Shown here in pieces: positions 1 to 8,400 of a stretch of 43,119 nucleotides of DNA. This DNA is from an uncultured Clostridia bacterium (GTDB lineage: Bacteria > Bacillota > Clostridia > Christensenellales > Borkfalkiaceae): contig CANRIY010000001.1 in assembly GCA_947630775.1 (NCBI GenBank), positions 1-43,119 of the forward strand, written 5' to 3'. Position 1 is the stretch's first letter, and each line of letters opens with the position of its first letter. Below the pieces are notes generated by a model, which was not told the DNA's origin, searched no databases, and saw only the letters and a program-made list of their open reading frames with translations. Made by a program: the position numbers and the translations under genes.

Positions 1-1824
1 ATGGGACATCCAATCGCTCTGATCGGGCACGCGGTACGGCGTTTCGGACTGGTACATCACGGTGAGGCCGTCCTCGCCCTTCCAGAGCGTCTGGTATTCT
101 TCGAAATGTTCCACCATGAGCGCATAACAACGCACGCGGTCGCCCTGCACTTCCACCCCCGTCTTTGCGGGGTTGCCGTAGTTGGTATAGTCCCCCACCG
201 TTTCGTCGTTCCATGCGACGCCGTTCGAGTGATCGGCACGCCAGACCCAAAAATTATCGCCGATGACGTCGTTCGCATAGATGAGAAGCGCGGTATCCGT
301 CTCGGTGTGGACATTCGCGACGCCGCCGATGCGGAAGTAGAGATCGGAGAGGACCACGGGGTTTTCACTGTTGTCATTATCGCTCCCCTCTTCCCCGATG
401 ACGACCATATTTTTGCTGTACTTTCCCGCGTCGACGAGAATATCCGCCACGCGCACCCCGGGCACATCGGCGACTTTGAGCGCCGCGTCCTGATTTTCAT
501 TGCCGATCTTGAGGGTCGCATAGCCGAGCCCGAGGATGACGGTGTTCTCCCAAGTGACTTCGATGGGCTTGTCGAGCTCATAGATCCCCGGTGTGAGGAG
601 CAAATGCCGCCCCGCTTCGAGCGCTTCGTTGATGGAATCCGCCGTGTCATAGCGGGCGTCGGCGATATAAAATTCGTCGAGGCCGTACGGCACCCCCGCT
701 TCCTGCCCGAGCGTCTCCCGCCACGTGATCCCGCGAGAATTTTCGCTGACGAGCGGAACAAACACCTTATAATCCGTCCCGCTTTGATAGAGGAAGGGCT
801 TTTCGGCGACCTTTTCCGTCGTTTCGAGGTTGGTGATGCTCCCCCTGTCCGCCGTCCAAGCGTCGCTGCCGATCTCCCCGATACAGCCGCTGTATACCAT
901 ATTGAAGGAGCCCCCGCCGTACCCCGATGCGACGGTATTGCGGGTGTACCACTGCTGTTGGGTGCCCGCCGCGATACGGCCGAAGAGCTCACAGTTTGCG
1001 ATGAACCCGCCCGACGCCCAGCCGCCGTAGGAGAGAGAAAGGTCCCCTTGGATCTGGCTGCGGCGGAAACTCGTCGCCTGCGAGACCGCCCACGTCACGC
1101 TCGTGCGGACGGAGACGTTTTCGACACTCCGCCAAAAAGTGCACGTCGCATTCCTGTTGGAAAGTACTTTGTCCGAGACGTATACCTCTTTCAAAGAGAC
1201 GTCCGTCGGGACTTCGCCCAGCCCGTTAACGGAAGTATAATACCCGACTTTGGCCGTTAGATCATGGCTCCCGGGGAGGAACATCAGCGCGGCGCGGCGG
1301 GAGGAAAACTGCCCCGTGCTTCCCGTTTCGAGGCTCGAATGCACTTCGTCAATGGCACTTTGGGCGGCATCGGCATCGTCATACGGGGAGAACAGATAGG
1401 CGTTCGGAGAGAATGTGCTCGACGTGCCGATCTCCCGCTCGCCGTCCTCCGTCAAAACGCAAACTTTGTACACGTCGTAGGGAAGAGTATCCGTTTCGTA
1501 AGACAAAACGCCGGGATCGAGCTCGGCGACCTCCGAAAAGACGCCGAAGGTGCTCTCGGCACGGTAGAGCGTATAGCCGAGCGCGCCCTCTTGCGCCGCC
1601 CAGCGGATGTGGACCGTGCCGCCGTCGGCCTTGACAAGGACGTCGCTTCCCGAAAGTTCTGCGCCCCAAAAGGCGTCGAGGAAAGTTTCGGTAGTTTGCG
1701 GCGGATTTGAACCTTGCGGGGCGTCCGCGTTTCCCTTTTTGGAAGAAAAGTCACAGCCCGATAGAAGCTGCATTGTGAAAAGCGCCGACAGCGCGCACGC
1801 AAAAATAGCAACTCTTTTTTTCAT
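1..1824 (-). CDS. Secreted lipoprotein with FN3-like and GH55-like parallel beta-helix domains (C-terminus cut by window edge)
   Basis: Reading from the ATG at 1824, 608 codons stay open to the left edge, so the C-terminus is missing. The start is supported by a GGAG ribosome site a few bases upstream and by the signal peptide. Residues 1-24 form a type II signal peptide with lipobox LLSGC, so Cys24 should be lipidated and the protein surface-anchored. Residues about 60-135 look like an FN3-type domain (IRWAAQEGALGYTLYRAE). From about 150 the protein resembles the beta-helix of GH55-like 'coagulation factor 5/8 type' or 'adenylyl cyclase'-named proteins of actinobacteria, with the typical blocks FLPGSHDL (182-189), GYYTSVNGLG, WAVSQATSFRR (245-255), GGWASGGF (267-274) and GTQQQWYTRN (287-296). 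Members of that family are thought to act on or bind polysaccharides; substrate and catalytic residues cannot be assigned here. It has its own promoter and lies after a terminator, so it is probably independent of the large upstream operon. Confidence 0.85.
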   Translation of the reverse strand, partial: MKKRVAIFACALSALFTMQLLSGCDFSSKKGNADAPQGSNPPQTTETFLDAFWGAELSGSDVLVKADGGTVHIRWAAQEGALGYTLYRAESTFGVFSEVAELDPGVLSYETDTLPYDVYKVCVLTEDGEREIGTSSTFSPNAYLFSPYDDADAAQSAIDEVHSSLETGSTGQFSSRRAALMFLPGSHDLTAKVGYYTSVNGLGEVPTDVSLKEVYVSDKVLSNRNATCTFWRSVENVSVRTSVTWAVSQATSFRRSQIQGDLSLSYGGWASGGFIANCELFGRIAAGTQQQWYTRNTVASGYGGGSFNMVYSGCIGEIGSDAWTADRGSITNLETTEKVAEKPFLYQSGTDYKVFVPLVSENSRGITWRETLGQEAGVPYGLDEFYIADARYDTADSINEALEAGRHLLLTPGIYELDKPIEVTWENTVILGLGYATLKIGNENQDAALKVADVPGVRVADILVDAGKYSKNMVVIGEEGSDNDNSENPVVLSDLYFRIGGVANVHTETDTALLIYANDVIGDNFWVWRADHSNGVAWNDETVGDYTNYGNPAKTGVEVQGDRVRCYALMVEHFEEYQTLWKGEDGLTVMYQSETPYRVPDQSDWMSH

Positions 1825-1875
1825 GTTTTTTCTCCGTTGGACCGATCGGGCGGGTTCCCCATTCCCACCCATTTT

Positions 1876-1904
1876 ATTATAACAGAAAATGTCGCAAGTG
1901 TCAA
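1876..1904 (-). promoter_or_regulatory. Perfect-consensus sigma-A promoter with extended -10 for the beta-helix lipoprotein
   Basis: On the minus strand a TTGACA -35 box (1899-1904) is followed after exactly 17 bp by a TATAAT -10 box (1876-1881). The bases just before the -10 read TGT, giving an extended -10 motif. Transcription would start near 1869, leaving a leader of about 45 nt before the ATG at 1824. No operator-like palindrome is visible over the boxes. A full match in both hexamers, ideal spacing and TGn together predict strong, activator-independent expression. Confidence 0.9.
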
Positions 1905-1948
1905 TGAACGCATTCCGAAAGAGTCTGCGGAGCGTTTGGGGAAGGACC

Positions 1949-2066
1949 ATTGTCATTTCGACCGAAGCGAAGCGGAGTGGAGAAATCCGAACAAGAATAA
2001 GGTGGAGATTTCTCGACAGCGGCGCCCGCGGCTACTCGCCGCGGGCGCCTTGCTCGAAATGACAAT
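1949..2066. repeat. 118-bp MITE/REP-like element with 13-bp perfect inverted ends
   Basis: The ends are perfect inverted repeats: ATTGTCATTTCGA at 1949-1961 and its complement at 2054-2066. Inside is a second perfect hairpin with 11-bp GC-rich arms, 2021-2031 and 2039-2049, and a 7-nt loop. GAGATTTCTC at 2005-2014 is partly complementary to GGAGAAATC at the left end. Elements beginning GTCATTTCGA and ending TCGAAATGAC are, from memory, common as dispersed intergenic repeats in many bacterial genomes. There is no coding capacity, so it would be non-autonomous, and no target-site duplication is obvious. Confidence 0.75.
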
Positions 2067-2079
2067 CAGGGTGACGTAT

Positions 2080-2140
2080 TTGGGAATGACACCCCCTCAC
2101 CGCCTACGGCGGAGCTCCCCCTCGAGGGGGAGCCAAGGGG
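2080..2140. repeat. 61-bp palindromic repeat element, copy 1
   Basis: Identical over 61 bp to 2338-2398. Each copy holds two hairpins: CCGCCTACGGCGG (2100-2112), and a 20-bp perfect palindrome, GCTCCCCCTCGAGGGGGAGC (2114-2133), centred on CTCGAG. The layout of CCCCTC..., a small hairpin, then GAGCTCCCC with a mirrored partner recurs in variant form at 2229-2272, so these belong to one family of short palindromic repeats. Confidence 0.8.
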
Positions 2141-2228
2141 TAGCGCGTCATTCTGAGACAGTGACATGTACGAAGTCCGAAGCGTAATTCCCGAAGAATC
2201 TCGATGAACGGAGTCCGCACCCTCGGCG

Positions 2229-2272
2229 CCCCTTATAGGGGAGCTGTCACGCGTCCTTGCGTGACTGAGGGG
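2229..2272. repeat. Diverged member of the palindromic repeat family
   Basis: CCCCTTATAGGGG (2229-2241) is followed by AGCT and a hairpin with 7-bp arms, GTCACGC (2246-2252) and GCGTGAC (2259-2265), then TGAGGGG. Order and flanks match the 61-bp copies in reverse orientation (CTCCCC palindrome, small hairpin, GAGGGG), but the hairpin sequences differ. Arms that co-vary while structure is kept suggest an element defined by folding. Confidence 0.6.
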
Positions 2273-2288
2273 TTTTGAAACCCTATCC

Positions 2289-2322
2289 CCCGCTGCGCGG
2301 GTACTTCCCCTAAAAGGGGAAG
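2289..2322. repeat. Third palindromic repeat variant
   Basis: CCCGCTGCGCGGG (2289-2301) is a hairpin with 5-bp arms. It is followed by CTTCCCC (2304-2310), a TAAAA loop and GGGGAAG (2316-2322). The same two-hairpin plan as its neighbours is visible with other bases. It sits 16 bp before the second 61-bp copy. Confidence 0.55.
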
Positions 2323-2337
2323 CAAGAGGCGGCTCGA

Positions 2338-2398
2338 TTGGGAATGACACCCCCTCACCGCCTACGGCGGAGCTCCCCCTCGAGGGGGAGCCAAGGGG
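2338..2398. repeat. 61-bp palindromic repeat element, copy 2
   Basis: An exact duplicate of 2080-2140 at an offset of 258 bp, including the hairpin at 2358-2370 and the 20-bp palindrome at 2372-2391. The identity reaches into the shared left flank TTGGGAATGAC, so either the true unit starts there or one copy arose by local duplication. It ends about 40 bp before the terminator of the 2702-aa lipoprotein gene. Confidence 0.8.
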
Positions 2399-2436
2399 CG
2401 GGTGAGGGCGGGGGGAGGGAGACAACCATAAAAAGC

Positions 2437-2468
2437 AAAAAAACAGACGCCGAAGCGTCTGTTTTTTT
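2437..2468 (-). terminator. Rho-independent terminator after the 2702-aa lipoprotein gene
   Basis: CAGACGC (2444-2450), a CGAA tetraloop (2451-2454) and GCGTCTG (2455-2461) form a perfect 7-bp stem flanked by seven A and seven T residues. Read on the minus strand the loop is TTCG and the stem is followed by TTTTTTT, 28 nt after the TAA at 2496. The symmetric A/T flanks could let it work in both directions. It closes the long minus-strand gene run. Confidence 0.9.
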
Positions 2469-2495
2469 GTTGTCTGTGAGACAGGGATCAACCTG

Positions 2496-5400
2496 TTATG
2501 CGAGTTTGAAGTTGGAAACCTGTGCGTAGTCGCTCGAGGAGGCAGATGTGAAGTTATAGTAACCAATATACAGCACATCTCCCGCTTTCACCGTAACCGA
2601 TTTTGTTCCACTTCCGAATAACCGCGCATTGTACGTAGACCAAACAGTCGATGGATTCGAGGGATTCACGCCATAGGCTAAGAAATCCTCAGATGTATCC
2701 GTTATAGAGCACTCAAAGTTAAAGGTGAACGTGCCAGACGCCTTAAAGGTTATTTTCAGTGCCGCTTTGTTCTGGCTGCCCTGTCCTTCGACCTTCCATA
2801 CGCCATTGCCCGCTTCGGTCTCTGTCCAGTTCCCCTTGTTATAGTCAAGGTTCACAGACTCTACCGTATACGGTTCATCCATCCACTTGCAGTAGACGTC
2901 GATGTTCTGCGTGAGCGCGGCAGGGACATACTGCGTCGAATACTCTGCTTCATTGTACCAGCCTTCGAAGATCCAATTCCCGTCGGGAGACGGTTTGTAT
3001 GCCGTGAGATCGGGAACAGCATTCAACGGGAAATACAATGCCGTAGTGCCGTTCGCGTTCGCGCCGTGCTCGCCCCAGTGAATGGTAACCGTGATCTTCT
3101 GCACAGCCTTTGCATAGAGCGTTATCGATGCGGTCGGGATATACTTGCCGTCGACGAGCGTCACAGGAGTCTCGGTGCACGCTTCGTCCACATACCAACC
3201 TGCGATGATCTCGGTCTCATTCGCCGTTGTGGGAAGTTCGACAGAGACATTCTTATAGACGGTCATCGACGCTTGCGTAAGGCTCGTGTTGCTCTCTTTG
3301 ATCGTGAAGCTGATCGTCACCTTCGCCGCGGTGAGGGTCGCAGACTTTGTTTCACTGCCCTTATTGACAGTGAGCTCGTAAGTCTCGGTGCCGTTTTCAA
3401 GATAGACGTCGAAGGTGTAAGCAGAGCCTTCCGCCGGAGCCTCATAGGTGCCCGACTTCTGTGCGCCATTGATATCCGTCTTGATCCCGCCGAAGCCGTC
3501 GAGGGTGATCGTACCGCCTTCAACGGTGTATTCGCCTTCGTAGCCGTCTGCAACGGATTTTTCGAGCCCGCTGTCGCCGCGCTTCCATCCTTCGATGATC
3601 TCCCCTTCGGAATCGCGGATGACGATCGTCTGCGCGTCCTTATAGACATCATTCAAGGCAACCGCATTTCCTTCGGCGTCGGTCGCAACAAACGAAACAT
3701 TGCCCCAAACCCTACCGTCGGAGATGTAGATGATCATCTTCTCATCGCTGTCGAGTGTGACCTCAATGAGTCTTACGGAGCCATTCTCGGCACCCTTCCA
3801 ATAAGAATTGTCACCAAAGGTAACCGTCGCGCTCTTCGCCTTGTTCACCAAGACATACCAATCATTGCCGGTAGGTTGATTCGCGCTCCAAGGTGCAATC
3901 AGGACGCCGTTCTTCGCGTCTGCCGCAAAGTAATATGTTCCCGAATAGCCGCTTTCGAGTGTGAACTTACCGGTAGCGGGATCATAATTCTTAATTGTTC
4001 CGCTTACCCTGGAATAGTCACCGGAAATTTTCCCATAAGCATCGACGTTCAATGTCGTTGAGCTTCCCGCATCCTCATTTCCGCCGCTTGCAGTAGAAGA
4101 ATCATATTCCTTGCCTGCCCATTCGCCGTAGAGCGCGTGGGCGCCCTGCCACTCGCAGTAGAGGGTGATATCTTCGCTCACTTCGGTGCCCGAGGTCCAA
4201 ACGTCACCGTCTGCGGTGCCGAGATGCCATGCCTTGAAGACCTGCCCGTCCGTGAACGGCGGTTCCTTCGGAGTAGCCTCTTCGCCCTCGCCGAGAACAA
4301 GATCGTAGTTCTCAACGCCTTCCTTCTGGTAGTCCACATGCACCGTGACCTTCTTGAGCCACTTCGCGTAGAGGGTGATCCCATCCTCGGTAGGCGTATA
4401 GACATAGTCTCCGTCGCCGTTTGTGCTGAGCTTGCCCGTCGAGCATTCCTCATCGGTGTACCAGCCGCGGAAGACATACTCATCGGTATCATCCAAGGCG
4501 GGGATCACAAACTGCGCATTCTTATTGAAGCTCTGCGTCTCGCCCCAAGTCTGATTTTCGTCGTAGCCAAATCCTTGTGCGCTCGAGAAGGTGACGGAAA
4601 CCATCGGCTGGGTCGCGGAATAATGCTTCGCATCCTTGTCGAGCGTGACGAGATAGAACGCCCCGTCGTAGGTGAGCTCTGCCGTGTATTCTTGGCCGGA
4701 GACGAGAAGATAGGTCCCCTTCTTGCTGTCTGCGCCCGTCACGCCGCCGTGACCGTCAAGGGTGATCGTGCCGAGGTCGATGTCGCCCGAGCCCTTCGTG
4801 TAATCGCCCTCGTAGCCGTCGAGCGAGATCCAATCGCCGCTCTGTTTCGCAAATCCGACAATAAACTCATCCGAGCTATTGTAAATCTTGAATTCGGTCT
4901 TATTGCTCAAATCGGCTGCGTTGATCACCGTGCCGTCGGCAGCCTTGTACGTAACGTTTGCATACAGCGCGTTGTTATAGATCAATACGTTGATATCGTT
5001 GATCGTGAAGACACGGTTCTTATAGCTTTCGGTAAGCCCAAGGTTGTTCGGAACATTGAACACATTTTTCATGAACACGTTGATATCGCTATTGATCACG
5101 AATTCAGCGCTCTCCGTAGAGTTATAGTTGACAACTAAAATTCCGCTCGTCTCATCGAATAAGCCGTAGTAATACTTGCTGCTCGCCACAAAGATCACGC
5201 GTCCCGTAGCTGAATCGTAGCTCTGGAAGGTCGCAGTGAACTGGCCTTTTGTAGCTCCCTTTGTGGTAACCGAAAGCGTTTGGTTGCTCGCACCGGTACC
5301 GTTCGACGAACCGAAAACATTCTTCCCCTGCCATTCGCCATAAAGGATATTGGCTTTGGTCCAATTCACCCAGAGTTCGAGGTTGCCGTCTACGGCAGTG

Positions 5401-8400
5401 CCTTCCGTCCAAAGGTGAGTTTCGGTGCGGTCGGTCGCATCCGTGTACCAACCGTCCCAAATCTTTCCGTTGGTATAGCCGGGTTTTTCGGGATAGCCCG
5501 CTTCGCCCTTGCCATAGGTAAAGGTCTTGTCTTCCAAGTTCTCGCCGTAGTGGACGGTGATCGTCACTTTTTCGAGCCACTTCGCATAGAGAGTGATCGC
5601 CCCGTTGCCCTCAGGAGTGAAGAGGTAGCCATCCTCGTCGGATCTGAGCGGGTCACCCCGGAAGTCCGCCGTCGTGTACCAGCCGCGGAAGACATGGGTA
5701 TCGGTATCTTTGAGTGCGGGGATATGGACTTCAATATTCTTATTGTAATCGCCGTTTGCCAAGGTCTGACCATCGCCATAGGCAAGCCCCTGTTCACTCG
5801 TGAAGGTGACGGAGAGCATCGGCTTGGTGATGGTATACGTCTTGGCGGACGTCTTGTCGAGCGTTGCCTCGTAGTATTTACCGTCGAGGTAGATCCCGAC
5901 GACGCCGTCGCTGACGACCACGTAGCTGCCGTCTTTGTCCTCGCCAAACTTCGCCGTGGCAACGCCGTTGAGCGTAAGTGTCGTAGGAAGATCGTCTACA
6001 TTGTCGCCCGAGAGGGTATAGGTACCCTCGTTGCCGTCGAGTTCCACCATGGTGGTACCGTTATGGCCGAAGCGTGCAATTTCCTCGCCTTCGCTGTCGA
6101 AAATGTAAAGTTTCGACGCCTGATAAGCCGTATCGGCATTGACATCCGCTGCGGAATCGTCCAACCCATCCTTGAAGCTCACATTGAAGTACACCTTATT
6201 ATTGTGAACGAAGATGTTATAGGTCTGCCCGTCTTCCGGTGTATAGCTGATGACGCGCGACATGCCTTCATTCCAATAAGAACTACGAATATGGGATGCA
6301 ATAAAGCCGCCTTCTTTCTCCATGTAGGAAAGGAGATACACTTCATCGAATTTCTCGGCAGCTTCCTGTCCATTATAGTCGCTCGTCGAATTCATGATGA
6401 TGAGCTTGGAAATGGGATCGATATACGCATAATAGGTCGACGAAAATGATCCATCAGTCACAAACTTTAGTTTATAGCTACCTTCGTCTACCCATTCAAT
6501 CTTCAGGTTGCCTCTGAAAGGAGAAATGCTACTCGCGACGCCATTGCCGTCGGGATCAATGTCAACTTTATGGCTGTCATCAGTACTGGTCGATGTGAAA
6601 TGTCCGCCGTTTGCATTGGTCCCTCCAATTTCATAGGCATAATAGTAATGGCTGTAAATCGGCGCTTCGCCCCACTTCGGATAGAGATGGAGCTCTGTGA
6701 TGTCGGTGCCGAGTGTCACGGTCGTCAAACCGTCTTCACCCAACTCGCCCCAAGCGTGCTCATGCAATTCGTCGGTATACCAACCTTCGAACTTGCCGCC
6801 ATCTTTGACAGGACGGGCAAGCGTGACTTCTTCGCCCTGACCGTAGGCAGTGATCGTACCGTCTTCGCCGAGCGTGCCCTCGGGAAGGGTCTCGCCGTCG
6901 CCGAGATGGACATGGATGGTGACCTTCTTCACCCACTTTGCGTAGAGGGTGGCGGCTCCCGTAGGTTTGTAGACATAGTGGCCGTTGCCGTCTTTATTGA
7001 GCTCGGACCCGAATGCCTCATCGGAATACCAGCCGCGGAAGAGGTAGACACCGCTCGGATCGGTAAGGTCGGGAAGGACGGTCTCAATGTTCTTGTTGTA
7101 GGAAGTCGTCGCGGGCTTGCCTTCGGGATCCGTCACAAGGCCGTAGTTGAAGGTAAGATCCACCATGACTTTGGTGCTCTCGTAGGTCGTGCCGCTGAGT
7201 GTGACTTCATAGTAAACGATGGTATCGCCTTCCGCCACATATGCGTCTATCTTGTTGTCTTCGGCGGTCTTCTCATAGGTACCCGTCTTTTCGCCGAGCT
7301 TGAGGTTGCCCACGCCGTCGAGCGTGAGGTCGTCGGCGCCTTCCTTGGTATAGGTGCCGAGGAGTGCGTCAAGGTCGACGGTATCGCTCTTCTTTTCGAA
7401 AGATTCACCCTGAGAGGCGACGCCAAGCAGGACATTCCCCTTGGAATCCTTTACGACGACCGACTTTGAGGCCTTGAGCGAATTGATCGAATCGATCGCG
7501 GAGCCGAATGCATCCGTAACCGTCACATCCGAGCAGATGATCGTTTCATAGAAGAAAACGGTCTTTTTGCCGGTCTTCGTCTCGATCTCAACGAACTGAG
7601 CATAGTAGTTTCTGCTGTCATCGTGCTTGGACGTTGCCTGAACGCCATACTTGTTAGCGATCTTACCGTCCGTCGCCGCGTATTTGCTGAGCACATACAT
7701 GTCGTTGCTCAAATACTGGCGCACTGAGTCACCGTAATTGTACGCAAGAACGCCGCTCGCTTCATCAAAGAAGAAGTAATTGTTCGACCCGCTTGCATCC
7801 GTCCATGTAATGAGTTGCGTTTCTTTGTTGTAATCAACGACGGTACCTTCCTTATCGCCGGAAATCTTGCCGTCTGCGGTGATCGTAATGGTGATGCCGC
7901 CGGAACCGCCTGAACCCGCATTCCAAATTTCGGATCCGTTGAACGTACCAACATAAGGGATCTCCTCCCACACGGAGTGCAGTTCCAAAGCATTGTTGTT
8001 GCCGGACGCATACTTCGTATCGGGATAATCCGCCAAATTCCTTACCGTCTCGCCTTGCTTCATTTGCCAGCCCATGAACATCCGGTCGCCTTGTGCGTCG
8101 GTCGGGAACTTCTTCAGGGATTCGAGGATGTTGTCACCGACGCCGACTTCGAGATCTTCGGACTGTTCGCCGTCGGGATCCGGGAATACCTTGACGGTGA
8201 TCTTCTCGACCCACTTTGCATAGAGAACGGTGTCCCCCGCGGGCTTGAAGGGATCGGATACGGGAGTTTCCAGAGCATCATCCGTATACCAGCCGCGGAA
8301 GAGATATGCACCCGTTTCATCGACAGGCTCGGGAAGTTGCATTTCGACGTTCTTATAGCCCTTCTTCGCATTCTGCGAGCCGTGGCCCTTCATCTCGAAG

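Larger units (their letters stand above)
1825..2495. other. Non-coding strip (671 bp) with a promoter, several palindromic elements and a terminator
   Basis: No convincing gene lies here; the open frames crossing it have no ribosome site and are built from repeat sequence. The strip contains the promoter at 1876-1904, a 118-bp element with inverted ends (1949-2066), two identical 61-bp copies of a palindromic element (2080-2140 and 2338-2398), fragments of related palindromes between them, and the terminator at 2437-2468. About 1905-1948 shows nothing recognisable. Confidence 0.8.

Noticed and set aside
2080..2398. Possible CRISPR array in the repeat strip
   Set aside because: Only two identical copies exist, 258 bp apart, separated by other palindromes rather than uniform spacers, and no cas gene is nearby.
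1837..2578. Small open frames of 63-170 codons across the palindromic strip
   Set aside because: They consist of translated repeat sequence in several frames, lack ribosome sites, and one runs into the 3' end of the 2702-aa gene.
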